From the NCBI RefSeq assembly GCF_001815865.1, contig NZ_KV822195.1, forward strand, positions 186,001 through 250,000: 64,000 nucleotides of DNA, in the 5' to 3' direction. This stretch comes from Abiotrophia sp. HMSC24B09. Lineage in GTDB: Bacteria; Bacillota; Bacilli; Lactobacillales; Aerococcaceae. Within the stretch, counting starts at the first letter, position 1, and each line of letters begins with the position of its first letter. Under the pieces are notes generated by a model that was given only the letters and a program-made list of their open reading frames with translations, was not told the origin of the DNA and searched no databases. Position numbers and translations under genes: made by a program. Of this stretch, positions 27,766 to 37,371 are shown piece by piece.

Positions 27766-30700
27766 ATGCTGCAATTTGTCCTTGGGGGACTGGATCGCGC
27801 CAAGAAAAGCGCCTTGCTAGATCACTTATTAGACATTCAAGCCAAGGAGCCTGAGGCCCAGTTCTTTTATTTAGTACCTGAACACTTAAAATTTGATATG
27901 GAGTCCTATTTGCTAGCGGCTGTCCAAGACAAATATGGATCCAATGAGGCGGCTCTAGTCGACATTCAGGTAGTTTCCTTCAAACGCCTGGCCTGGTTCC
28001 TCATGCCTAACAGCCTTGCCGAAGAAAAGCCAATATCTAGTGTTGGTCAGATTATGATCATTAAACGCCTCTTAGCTCGCTATCAGGATCAATTGCAGGT
28101 CTTTCGTGGTCAGGTCAAGCATCAGGGCTTTGCCGAGAAGTTAGCCCAGCTCTTCGATGAACTCTATCTAGGGCAAATTCAGCCAGAGAACCTAAGCCAA
28201 GTGCCTGACTTGAACCAGCAGGAAGCCAAGCGCCTAGCTGAGTTGGCCTTACTCTATCAAGGCTTCATCCAAGAAATTGAAGGGCAAGTCCTAGGACATT
28301 ATCACGACTTGCAACGTTTGGACAGTTACCTTAAGGCCCACCCCTTGAACCGACCAACCTATTTGGTAGTGGATCACCATTACTTCTTTAATGGTCAGCA
28401 GCTACAATTATTGACCACCTTGATTCAACAATGTCAGGCTGTCTGGATTACCTTGCCCTTATCCCAGCAAGCGGCTCGTTCTAAAGCCTATGATCCACTT
28501 ATCGAAGTAGCTCGTCATACCTATGGGCAAATGCAATTGTTGGCCCAGTCACTCCATTTGCCTGTGGCAGAGGATTGGACTATTGAACAGGTGCAGGAAG
28601 GCTACCAAGCTAATATTTTAACGCTAGCGCAGGCCTTTGAAAATCACTTGCGGCTTGCCCCTCAAGAACTGAGTCAGCCTCTCAATCAAGTTAAGACTCA
28701 TGTGATTTGGGAGCATGATGCTATCCAGACGGAAGTCCGTCATACCAGCAACAAGATTCACCAGTTGGTGAGTCAGGAGGGCTACCGTTATCGCGATATT
28801 TTAGTCCTTACGCGAGATATGGACCGTTATCGTCCCTTGGTGACAGCCCTCTTTGAACAGAATGATATTCCTTATTTCTATGACCATGCCGTAAGTATGG
28901 GCCAGCATCCCCTGGTCCTGTGGCTGGAAGCGGGGCTAAAACTCTATCGCTATCGTTACCAGTTAGCCGACATCTTCGGTATTCTCAAATCAGGTCTCTG
29001 GTTACCGGCTGACCTGAGAGCCGCTATAGCCCAAAATCCCCAGGATGGACTAGCCCTAGAAGAGGAGTTTAAGGCTCAAGTTGACTTACTTGAAAATGTG
29101 GTGCTGGCTAATGGTTACGTGGGTTATCGCTTTGCCCAATTGTCTTTTGAATGGCGCTTTGACCAAGCAGACCGTCCTTATGTCAATGCGGCTGGTCAGG
29201 TGACCGACCAGACTTATGGTCAAGTAGTCCAATCCTTGCGGGAGTCCTTCTTGGCTGATTTTGCCCCTTACCAAGACTTAGCGCAGGCGACTAGCTTTAA
29301 TGGCCAAAAAGCAGCTGAATGGCTCTATCAGTGGTTGGAAGAAGTAGGCGTAAAGGATCGTCTGATTGCCCGGCGTGACCAAGCCATCGAAAAGGGGGAC
29401 CTGGCCCTGTCTCGCCAATATGAACAAGTTTGGCAGACCTTGACCGCCAGCCTAGATGAATTCTATCAACTTTATGGGGAGGCCGAGTTGACCTTTAGTG
29501 AGTTCCAAGAACTCTTGCTAACGGGTTTGAATGAAGCCACCTTCCATATTATTCCACCTGCCCTAGACCAAGTCATGGTTACAAGCATGGAAAGTCCTCA
29601 GGTTCAAGCCTATAAGGTTTGTTTTGTGCTAGGGGCAGACGAGCTGACTCTACCTAAGCATCATCAGGAAGATTCGCTATTGAGTGTGGCCAACCGCCAA
29701 TCCTTGGGGGAAAGTCTCTTGCCTTACCAGCAACTGCGCCAGTCTAGCCAGCATAATTATAGCTTAGAACTGCTCATGACCCAGCAGGTCTTGCTCAGCG
29801 CCAGCGACCGACTCTATCTCTCTTATGTGGCTATGAAGGGTCAGCAGACCGTTAAGCTATCACCATATTTGCAGCAATTGGCTAAGCAGTTTCATTTGTC
29901 AATTAAGACCTATACCCATACCTTGATTCATCAGAATCAAGTCAAATTAAGCCGACTTGAGTTTGGTCGTTATCCGGTCCAAATGAGTCCGCTCTTGCAG
30001 CTAGTCCATCATTATTCGCAGCAAAAGGACCGACCAAGTGCTGCCTTTCTAGACTTTTTGACCTTAATGGCCGGCCAAAATCCTCATACTTGGGTACTCT
30101 TGGCTCAGCTCTTCCAATTTAACCAACTGCCTCAGAATCTGACACCAGAGACAGCTTTGGCCCTCTTCGGCCAGAAGATGACGGCCTCGGTTTCTAAGTT
30201 AGAGCAATATTACCAGGATCCCTATAGCCATTTCTTGCTTTATGGGCTAAAAATTCGTCCCCGTCAGCAGCTAGAATTAAATGCCGCAGGGGCAGGGGAT
30301 TATTATCATGATTTCCTAGATAAATTTACTCAAGCACAAGAGGCTAGGCCTGATTTTGAAACTAACTTTGCTAGCATTCAGACCCTTATGGAGGAAGACT
30401 TACGCTTTAATATCTTTGGCACCAATCCTCGCATGCACTTGATTAAGCGCAAGCTGGATCAGCATTTGCGGCAATTTTTAAGTGTCAGTCTGGCGCAAAG
30501 TCAAGCCTTGACGGTTCAACCCGTTGCGACCGAGCTGGTCTTTGGTAGCCAGCAAGAAGCAGGGTTAATCCTGCCTTTGGATAAGGGCAGCCTTACCTTA
30601 CGAGGTAAGATTGACCGCATTGATGCGGATCCAAGCCAAAGTTACTACCAGGTAGTGGACTACAAATCCGGTAAGAAAACTTTCAACCTAGTAGACTTCT

Positions 30701-31302
30701 ATTATGGATTGGATTTGCAGGTCTTGACCTACCTGAAAGTTGCCAGTCAACGTTATCCTCATGCCCAGGCGGTAGGGGCCTTCTATCAATCCTTAGCAGG
30801 CGGATTCGTCAAGGTAGATAGTAAGCAGATGGCTCGACTGAGCCAAGACGGGCTAGACTTGGCTAAGAACCAACTTCATCCATACAGGGGGCTAATGACT
30901 ATTTCGGGCTCTGAATTAGTGGCCATTGAACCTGGCCTAGCCAATCAGTCTAAGAGCCAGATTTACCCGGTTCAGCTTAAAAAAGATGGTAGCTATTATC
31001 AGCATGTTCCGGCTGTCAATCAAGCGGAATTAAGCCTAATCAATCAGCATCTGCTCCATTTGATGACTCAGGCAGGGAATGCCATCCAAAAAGGGGATAT
31101 CAGCTTGGCACCTTTTAAGGATGAACGCTTTACACCTAGCCTTCAAGCCGACTATCGGGTTATTACAGGCTTTGATGCAACCGTGCATTATGGTGCTTAT
31201 CGTCATAAACGCCTCGCTAAGGATCAAGTCCTAACCCAAATAGAGAAAGAAGCAGGTAAGAAAGAAAACACAGAGACGAGTGAGAAAGGAGGCCAGCTAT
31301 GA
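27766..31302 (+). CDS. rexB: RexB (AddB type 2) subunit of ATP-dependent nuclease
   Basis: Partner of RexA in double-strand break repair: the complex unwinds and trims DNA ends up to a Chi site. 1178 residues. The N-terminus LGGLDRAKKSALL replaces the nucleotide-binding P-loop of AddB type 1. The C-terminal nuclease domain holds GKIDRID...VVDYKSGKK with the catalytic Asp and Lys. The four cysteines of the AddB iron-sulfur cluster are missing: the site usually reading CPF is QDPY (VSKLEQYYQDPYSHF) and no cysteine follows at the end. Both features define RexB. AAAGGAGG lies upstream; overlaps rexA by 4 bases. Confidence 0.93.
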   Translation: MLQFVLGGLDRAKKSALLDHLLDIQAKEPEAQFFYLVPEHLKFDMESYLLAAVQDKYGSNEAALVDIQVVSFKRLAWFLMPNSLAEEKPISSVGQIMIIKRLLARYQDQLQVFRGQVKHQGFAEKLAQLFDELYLGQIQPENLSQVPDLNQQEAKRLAELALLYQGFIQEIEGQVLGHYHDLQRLDSYLKAHPLNRPTYLVVDHHYFFNGQQLQLLTTLIQQCQAVWITLPLSQQAARSKAYDPLIEVARHTYGQMQLLAQSLHLPVAEDWTIEQVQEGYQANILTLAQAFENHLRLAPQELSQPLNQVKTHVIWEHDAIQTEVRHTSNKIHQLVSQEGYRYRDILVLTRDMDRYRPLVTALFEQNDIPYFYDHAVSMGQHPLVLWLEAGLKLYRYRYQLADIFGILKSGLWLPADLRAAIAQNPQDGLALEEEFKAQVDLLENVVLANGYVGYRFAQLSFEWRFDQADRPYVNAAGQVTDQTYGQVVQSLRESFLADFAPYQDLAQATSFNGQKAAEWLYQWLEEVGVKDRLIARRDQAIEKGDLALSRQYEQVWQTLTASLDEFYQLYGEAELTFSEFQELLLTGLNEATFHIIPPALDQVMVTSMESPQVQAYKVCFVLGADELTLPKHHQEDSLLSVANRQSLGESLLPYQQLRQSSQHNYSLELLMTQQVLLSASDRLYLSYVAMKGQQTVKLSPYLQQLAKQFHLSIKTYTHTLIHQNQVKLSRLEFGRYPVQMSPLLQLVHHYSQQKDRPSAAFLDFLTLMAGQNPHTWVLLAQLFQFNQLPQNLTPETALALFGQKMTASVSKLEQYYQDPYSHFLLYGLKIRPRQQLELNAAGAGDYYHDFLDKFTQAQEARPDFETNFASIQTLMEEDLRFNIFGTNPRMHLIKRKLDQHLRQFLSVSLAQSQALTVQPVATELVFGSQQEAGLILPLDKGSLTLRGKIDRIDADPSQSYYQVVDYKSGKKTFNLVDFYYGLDLQVLTYLKVASQRYPHAQAVGAFYQSLAGGFVKVDSKQMARLSQDGLDLAKNQLHPYRGLMTISGSELVAIEPGLANQSKSQIYPVQLKKDGSYYQHVPAVNQAELSLINQHLLHLMTQAGNAIQKGDISLAPFKDERFTPSLQADYRVITGFDATVHYGAYRHKRLAKDQVLTQIEKEAGKKENTETSEKGGQL

Positions 31303-34300
31303 CCTTGGGCACTTTACCAGCTAAACCTTTGAATTCGCGATTTAATGATAGCCAGTGGGAAGCCATCCACCAACGGGGTAGCAATATTCTGGTCTCCGCT
31401 TCAGCCGGGTCAGGTAAGACCACGGTCTTGATTGAACGGATCCTCAATCATTTGTTGACTCATTATGCCAACATGGACCAACTGCTAGTATCTACCTTCA
31501 CGGAGGCCGCTGCTAGTGAGATGAAGGCGCGTATGGAGAACCGGCTCAAACAAGCCGTCAACCAGACGGCCGATAGAGCCGAGCAAGCTCATTTGGTCAG
31601 CCAACTTCAATTGTTGCCAGCTTCTCATATCCGAACCTTGCATAGTTTCTGCTTGCAGGTTATCCAACAGTATTTCTATATTATTGATTTTGACCCAAGT
31701 TTCCGACTCTTAACAGATGAGACGCAGAAGTCCTTGCTCTATCAAGAAGTTTGGCAGGAGTTGATGATTGGACTGGCCCAAGATACTGACTGGCAGGAAA
31801 AACTTTTCCAACTGCTAGCTCAATTCAGTCCAGGACCAAGTGACCAAGGGCTCTATCAACTGGTTTTAGATCTTTATCAGTTTGCTTCATCTCATCCTGA
31901 ACCCCAAGTCTGGCTGTCTCAGTTGGCTCAACAGGCCTTGCATTTTGAGGATTTTGCTAAGACTGGGCTCTATCAGGCAGTCCTCTTGCCTGAATGGCAG
32001 GCTAGTCTGTCACATGCTCAGCATCTGCTAGAACAGGCCTTGGCTAGCCTTGAGAGCCTGACAGATGCTATGATAAGCAAATTACAGCCCCTGTTAGAAG
32101 CCGAGCGAAGCCAGGTGCAAGCCTTGCAGTCAGTACTGTCAGGTCAAGATTTAGCCCAAGTTTTTGCTCTCTTCCAACAAGTCTCTTTCGATCGATGGCC
32201 AAGCGGTAAGAAGGCGGAAGAAGACAAGGAGCTTTTGGAGCAAGTAAAGGGCCTGCGAGATCAAGCCAAGGAGCAGATTGAGCGAGTGCGACAATTGATG
32301 GTTCTAGATTACGATACGACTGTCTATGTAGAAGGGCAGGCGGGGGCTAGCATCCAAGACCTTGCCCACTTGACGCTTGAATTCCGTCAGGCTCTCTGGC
32401 AAGCCAAAGTTGCACAAAACTGCATTGACTATAATGACTTAGAGCATCTGACTCTGGATATTCTGGCCCCTTATGATGCGGACTTAGGCCAGCGGCAGCC
32501 TTCCGAGGCGGCCCTCTATTATCAGGATCTCTTCCGCGAAGTCTTAGTGGACGAGTATCAGGATATTAACGACATTCAAGCGACTATCTTAAGTTTTCTG
32601 TCGCGTGAACACCGCCAAGACTTAAGTGGTAATCTCTTCATGGTAGGGGACGTCAAGCAGTCCATCTATGGCTTCCGTATGGCAGAGCCTAGCCTCTTCT
32701 TAGCCAAATATCAGGCCTATCAAGAGGGCAAAGGCGGTCATCTGATTGTCTTAGATGCCAACTATCGTTCTCGTGACGAAATCTTACAATTTACTAACTT
32801 TGTCTTTCAGCGTCTGATGGACCCAGGTTTTGGTGAAATGCAGTACGGTGCCATGGAGTCGCTCAAGACAGGCAATCACAGTTTTTTACCTGCGCCTCCT
32901 GATCCGGAATTCGATATTGAATTCTTACTCTATGAATCCTCTGCAGCAGATGAGGGAGAGCCTGAAGACCAGGACTTAGACTTGGATCAAGGAGTGGAGA
33001 CCAGCCTTGAAGCGGAAGCGTGGCTTATTGGCCGGGATATTCAAGCGCGCGTCCAAGCAGGGTGGCAGATTTATGACAAAGAACTAGGTCAGCAAAGGCC
33101 GGTAACCTATCAGGACTTTGTTATTCTGAGTTCGACCCGCCATCCCTTCCAACCGGTTAAGCAAGTCTTTGAACAGCTAGGAATTCCACTCCTAAGTCAA
33201 AATGTTGAGAATTATTTCCAACGCCAAGAAATTCGGCTCATGCTAGCCCTGCTTAAATTGATTGATAACCCTCATCAAGACATTCCCCTGGTGGCCATTT
33301 TACGGTCACATTTTGTGGGCTTAAGTGATGAGCAACTCAGTCAGATTCGCATCCGGGTGCCTAGTAGCGGCAGCTTCTATGAAGCCTGCCAGCAAGTGCT
33401 ACTCTTAGAAGAAACGAGTCTAATAGCCCTACAAGAAACCTTGACTACCTTCATGGACAAACTCAAAGAATGGCGCCACCTAGCCCAAAGAGTGGATCTA
33501 GTCACCTTAATTTGGACTCTCTATCAAGAAACCTACTTCCTAGATTATGTGGCAGGTTTGGATCAAGGGGATCAACGCCAGGCTAACCTTCATGCTTTCT
33601 ATGAACGGGTAGTGGAATTTGAAGCGGGTAACTATAAGGGCTTGACGGCTTTTGTTGGCTTTATTGAACAAATCATGGCTCACGACCAAGATTTGGCTGA
33701 GCCCCTCTTATTGAGTGAGGATCAGAATTTTGTGCGAGTCATGACTGTTCATGCCAGCAAGGGGCTAGAGTTTCCTTTTGTTTACCTAATGCAGACGGGC
33801 AAACGTTTCAACATTCAGGATACGCAGAAGGTTTATGTACCTTCTAAACGCTATGGCTTGGGATTGGATTATCTGGATATTAAACATCAATTGCAGTATC
33901 CTTCCTTCATTAAGGAAGCTATTAAATTAGAGCGTCGTGGCCAGTTGAAATCAGAAGAAATGCGGAAGCTCTATGTTGCCCTAACGCGTTGTGAGCAAAA
34001 ACTAGTGATTGTGGGCAGTGTCAAATCCCAAGACCAAGTCCAGACTAAACAAGAGCAAGTTGTGGCTGCAAGTGGCCAAGAATTGGTCATGAATCGTGCC
34101 CTAAGACAGGGAGCAGGAAGTTGGCTGGATTGGTTGCTCATGGCGACATCCTTTAGTGGACGTCATCCTCAATCTACGACTGACTTTACCAATGAACAAG
34201 TGCGTCTGACTTATGTGGCGGAAGCAGAGCTTTTGCCACTTCTCAAGGTATCTGCGTCTAGACCTTGGCTTCAAGATGACCAAAACTGGTTGGCAGATTT

Positions 34301-35234
34301 GAAATTAACAGTCGATCAGCATGAGGTGACAAGTGAGGTAGGGGCCTTTATACAAAGTCTCCTAGAGAGTCAGTACGACTACGGTCTGGCTAGTAAGACC
34401 TCTAGCTACCAATCTGTGTCGGAGCTCAAGCGTCTCTATGAAGAACCTCATAATGAAAAACTATCTCACTTCACCGACCGGCGGCCAGGGCAAATCAGTT
34501 GGGACTGGCTTACTCAAGAAGATGAGGAAAGGGCGGAAGAGGCCGAGACTGGCCAAAAGGCTGGTATTCAGAGTATTCGATTTACTGGAGATACCTTCCA
34601 AGCGCCTCGCTTTGTCCGAGAGCGCCAAGCCTATACAGCTGCCCAGATTGGGACTTTTACCCACTATGTTATGCAGCAGCTAGACTTTAGTGCGCTAGAA
34701 GGACTGGATGTGTCGGACTATCCGGCTGCCATTCAAGAGCAGGCGCAAGCTTGGCTAGCCGCTGGCTTTATGGAAGCTAGTCAGTGGGAGGCCGTTAAGT
34801 TAGCCAGCATCTGCCAATTTTTAGCTAGTGACTTAGGCCAAGCCCTGATTAAACAGGCTAAATCCCTACATCGCGAGCAGGCCTTCTCTTATCGTCTGCC
34901 AGCGGCCAAGTTGTTTGCTCGTCAGCTGGGGGCTGACCAGCTCCAAGAACTAGCCGATAGTCAGCTTCTGGTCCATGGGGTCGTCGATAATTATCTTAAT
35001 TTGCCAGATGGTCGTCTCATCTTAATTGACTATAAGACCGACCGCTATCGTCCATGGGCAAGCTTGACAAAGTCAGCCCAAATCGATCAGATTGTCGACA
35101 AGTATCGCTTCCAAATGAGCCTCTATGCTCGGGCCTTAAGTCTGGCAAAAGGCAAAGCAGTGACAGATGTTTACTTAGTTTTATTGGATTTCGACCAGGT
35201 GGTGCCAGTCACCGACCTTTATGACTTCGAATAA
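31299..35234 (+). CDS. rexA: RexA (AddA) helicase-nuclease subunit
   Basis: UvrD-like helicase with a C-terminal RecB-type nuclease. 1311 residues. Order: Walker A SASAGSGKTTVL (about residues 33-44), motif Ia/Ib region, LVDEYQDIND Walker B (about 415), MVGDVKQSIYGFR, VMTVHASKGLEFPFVY (motif V region), RKLYVALTRCEQKL (motif VI), and the nuclease motif LILIDYKTDRYR near the end. Shares an ATGA junction with rexB and GGAGG upstream in the rexB end. The order rexB then rexA is that of Lactobacillales. Confidence 0.96.
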   Translation: MTLGTLPAKPLNSRFNDSQWEAIHQRGSNILVSASAGSGKTTVLIERILNHLLTHYANMDQLLVSTFTEAAASEMKARMENRLKQAVNQTADRAEQAHLVSQLQLLPASHIRTLHSFCLQVIQQYFYIIDFDPSFRLLTDETQKSLLYQEVWQELMIGLAQDTDWQEKLFQLLAQFSPGPSDQGLYQLVLDLYQFASSHPEPQVWLSQLAQQALHFEDFAKTGLYQAVLLPEWQASLSHAQHLLEQALASLESLTDAMISKLQPLLEAERSQVQALQSVLSGQDLAQVFALFQQVSFDRWPSGKKAEEDKELLEQVKGLRDQAKEQIERVRQLMVLDYDTTVYVEGQAGASIQDLAHLTLEFRQALWQAKVAQNCIDYNDLEHLTLDILAPYDADLGQRQPSEAALYYQDLFREVLVDEYQDINDIQATILSFLSREHRQDLSGNLFMVGDVKQSIYGFRMAEPSLFLAKYQAYQEGKGGHLIVLDANYRSRDEILQFTNFVFQRLMDPGFGEMQYGAMESLKTGNHSFLPAPPDPEFDIEFLLYESSAADEGEPEDQDLDLDQGVETSLEAEAWLIGRDIQARVQAGWQIYDKELGQQRPVTYQDFVILSSTRHPFQPVKQVFEQLGIPLLSQNVENYFQRQEIRLMLALLKLIDNPHQDIPLVAILRSHFVGLSDEQLSQIRIRVPSSGSFYEACQQVLLLEETSLIALQETLTTFMDKLKEWRHLAQRVDLVTLIWTLYQETYFLDYVAGLDQGDQRQANLHAFYERVVEFEAGNYKGLTAFVGFIEQIMAHDQDLAEPLLLSEDQNFVRVMTVHASKGLEFPFVYLMQTGKRFNIQDTQKVYVPSKRYGLGLDYLDIKHQLQYPSFIKEAIKLERRGQLKSEEMRKLYVALTRCEQKLVIVGSVKSQDQVQTKQEQVVAASGQELVMNRALRQGAGSWLDWLLMATSFSGRHPQSTTDFTNEQVRLTYVAEAELLPLLKVSASRPWLQDDQNWLADLKLTVDQHEVTSEVGAFIQSLLESQYDYGLASKTSSYQSVSELKRLYEEPHNEKLSHFTDRRPGQISWDWLTQEDEERAEEAETGQKAGIQSIRFTGDTFQAPRFVRERQAYTAAQIGTFTHYVMQQLDFSALEGLDVSDYPAAIQEQAQAWLAAGFMEASQWEAVKLASICQFLASDLGQALIKQAKSLHREQAFSYRLPAAKLFARQLGADQLQELADSQLLVHGVVDNYLNLPDGRLILIDYKTDRYRPWASLTKSAQIDQIVDKYRFQMSLYARALSLAKGKAVTDVYLVLLDFDQVVPVTDLYDFE

Positions 35235-35246
35235 TAGGCCTTGAAA

Positions 35247-35333
35247 GGCTGGGACAAGGAAACTGAAGCTTGTCAAAAGTTGTCTTCTCTTAACAACTTT
35301 TGAAGGCAGTTGACCTTGCTCCCAGCTTTTTTG
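35247..35333 (+). terminator. Nested long-hairpin terminator after rexA
   Basis: Outer stem GCTGGGA-CAAGG with CCTTG-CTCCCAGC (35248-35259 and 35314-35326), inner stem TCAAAAGTTGT (35273-35283) with ACAACTTTTGA (35293-35303), followed by TTTTTT. It is much longer than an ordinary terminator; the GGCTGGGACAA start resembles dispersed terminator-like palindromes of Gram-positive cocci. Confidence 0.8.
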
Positions 35334-35463
35334 CTTATGTGGGAAGGGTTCTGATACTTGCTAAAAAGGGGCACAGGTGGTTGCAATACTCATTAATAGA
35401 CATAAATTGATATACAAATTTATTTACATGTCTAGAAGAATATTTGAGAATCAATATTAGCTA

Positions 35464-35492
35464 TTGCATTTATGTAAACGTTATACTATACT
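35464..35492 (+). promoter_or_regulatory. PTS operon promoter with cre-like site
   Basis: TTGCAT (35464-35469), 17-base spacer, TATACT (35487-35492). The spacer contains TGTAAACGTTATAC (35473-35486), which matches 12 of 14 positions of the CcpA site TGWAANCGNTNWCA; a cre here would block the promoter when preferred sugars are present. A small hairpin (TTGAAAT/ATTTCAA) lies in the leader before AGGAGG. The 304-base gap 35235-35538 otherwise holds only the rexA terminator. Confidence 0.65.
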
Positions 35493-35538
35493 AGAAGTTG
35501 AAATTATATATTTCAATTTTTATTTAGGAGGTAGAATC

Positions 35539-36528
35539 ATGGTTGGTATTATTATCGCAAGTCATGGTGAGTTTGCTGATGGTATCAAGCAATCCGGTTC
35601 AATGATTTTTGGTGAACAAGCCAACGTTGAATCCGTGACCTTTATGCCAAGTGAAGGTCCAGATGATTTGCAACGTAAATTACGTGAAGCCGTAGACCGT
35701 ATTGAGAGCGAAGAGATTCTGTTCTTGGTAGACTTATGGGGAGGTAGTCCCTTCAACCAAGCCAATATTCTCTTTGAAGAAGCGCCAGAGACACGTGCCA
35801 TTGTAGCCGGTCTTAGCTTGCCTATGTTGATTGAATCATATGCAAGTCGCTTCTCTATGGACAAGGCTCACGATATCGCCAAAGCCATTATTCCAACGGC
35901 CAAAGACGGTGTCAAAGTTCGCCCTGAAGACTTACAACCAGAAGAAGCGCCAGCAGTGGCTCAAGCAGCACCAGCTGCGCCACAAGGTGCGATTCCAGAA
36001 GGAACTGTCTTAGGAGACGGCAAAATCAAATTCGTCTTGGCTCGTATTGATACTCGGCTCTTACATGGCCAAGTTGCAACAGGTTGGACTAAAGCCACTC
36101 AACCTAACCGGATTATCGTGGTGTCCGATACTGTAGCCCAAGATGACTTACGTAAGAAGCTGATTGAGCAAGCAGCTCCCCCAGGTGTGCGTGCTCACGT
36201 AGTACCCCTTGACAAGTTTGTTGCAGTATCTAAAGACCCTCGCTTCGGTGAGACCAAGGCTTTGGTACTCTTCGAAAATCCTCAGGATGCGCTCAAGGTT
36301 ATCAAGGCTGGAGTAGAGATTCCAGAGCTCAATGTAGGTTCTATGGCTCACTCTGTCGGTAAGGTATTAGTGACCACCGTCTTATCAATGGATCAAGACG
36401 ATGTGGATACCTTCAAGGAGCTTCGTGATCTCGGCGTTAAGTTCGATGTCCGCAAGGTGCCAAATGACAAGCCATCTGACTTGTTCAAGAGCATCCAAGC
36501 TAAGGCCAGTGAAGGCCTCAAAGTCTAA
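35539..36528 (+). CDS. manL: Mannose-family PTS EIIAB component
   Basis: Cytoplasmic phosphotransfer protein of a sugar PTS. 329 residues. EIIA domain first, residues about 1-130, with phospho-His9 in [11 protein letters not shown] and [12 protein letters not shown]; then an Ala/Pro linker ([16 protein letters not shown]); then EIIB with phospho-His176 in [15 protein letters not shown]. The start at 35539 follows AGGAGGTAGAATC; the frame extends upstream without a site. The fused EIIAB, EIIC, EIID set is the ManLMN type, which carries glucose, mannose and other hexoses in lactic acid bacteria; the exact sugar is inferred. Confidence 0.93.
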   Translation: MVGIIIASHGEFADGIKQSGSMIFGEQANVESVTFMPSEGPDDLQRKLREAVDRIESEEILFLVDLWGGSPFNQANILFEEAPETRAIVAGLSLPMLIESYASRFSMDKAHDIAKAIIPTAKDGVKVRPEDLQPEEAPAVAQAAPAAPQGAIPEGTVLGDGKIKFVLARIDTRLLHGQVATGWTKATQPNRIIVVSDTVAQDDLRKKLIEQAAPPGVRAHVVPLDKFVAVSKDPRFGETKALVLFENPQDALKVIKAGVEIPELNVGSMAHSVGKVLVTTVLSMDQDDVDTFKELRDLGVKFDVRKVPNDKPSDLFKSIQAKASEGLKV

Positions 36529-36542
36529 AAGGAGGTATCATA

Positions 36543-37358
36543 ATGGAATTTAATATTCTATCAATTCTTGCTGTCATTGTGGTAGCATTTCTCGCAGGGA
36601 TGGAAGGGGTTCTGGACCAGTTCCAATTCCACCAACCGATTATTGCTTGCTCTCTGGTAGGGCTAGCAACTGGCCATCTCAGCGAATGTATTATCTTGGG
36701 TGGAGCCTTGCAATTGATTGCGATGGGCTGGTCTAACATTGGGGCAGCGATTGCGCCAGACGCAGCTTTAGCTTCTGTGGCTTCTGCCATTATCTACGTT
36801 AAATCAAATAACTTTACGCCTGACGGTCGTAACCTTGCCATTGCGGCTGCCATTACTTTAGGGACAGTAGGTTTGGCTTTGACCATGGTGGTTCGTACCT
36901 TATCTGTGGCCATCGTTCACCGTGCCGACGCTGCCGCTGAGAAGGGAGACTTCCGTGGTGTGGAATTCTGGCATATGGTAGCTCTTGCTTGCCAAGGCTT
37001 GCGTATTGCTATTCCGGCTGCTTTCTTGCTCTTCTTGCCAAACGAAATCGTTCGAGGGGCCCTAGAGTCTTTACCTGATTGGTTTACCAAAGGGATGGCC
37101 ATTGGTGGGGGCTTCGTCGTAGCGGTCGGATATGCCATGGTTATTAACATGATGGCAACTCCTGAAGTATGGCCATTCTTCTTCCTAGGCTTTGCCTTGG
37201 CACCACTTAACCAATTGACCTTGATTGCAACCGGGATTATCGGGGTAGTCTTGGCGGTTGTATATATTCGTCTTAGCCAAAACACTGGTGGTTCTGGTGG
37301 CGGTGGGGGCAAAGCTGGTTCTGGCGATCCGTTAGGCGATATTCTTAATGACTACTAA
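36543..37358 (+). CDS. manM: Mannose-family PTS EIIC component
   Basis: 271 residues, integral membrane sugar channel of the PTS-EII complex. Several hydrophobic helices; characteristic GMEGVLDQFQFHQPIIACSL (in part), LQLIAMGWSNIGAAIAPDAAL. It ends with a Gly/Ser-rich cytoplasmic tail (GGSGGGGGKAGSG). AAAGGAGG upstream of the start and 14 bases after EIIAB. Confidence 0.95.
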   Translation: MEFNILSILAVIVVAFLAGMEGVLDQFQFHQPIIACSLVGLATGHLSECIILGGALQLIAMGWSNIGAAIAPDAALASVASAIIYVKSNNFTPDGRNLAIAAAITLGTVGLALTMVVRTLSVAIVHRADAAAEKGDFRGVEFWHMVALACQGLRIAIPAAFLLFLPNEIVRGALESLPDWFTKGMAIGGGFVVAVGYAMVINMMATPEVWPFFFLGFALAPLNQLTLIATGIIGVVLAVVYIRLSQNTGGSGGGGGKAGSGDPLGDILNDY

Positions 37359-37371
37359 GGAGGACATGACG

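Noticed and set aside
35368..35386. Sigma-54-like -24/-12 element GGGGCAC...TTGCAA before the PTS operon
   Set aside because: The GG-to-GC distance is 11 instead of 10 bases, and a better sigma-A promoter lies closer to the gene.
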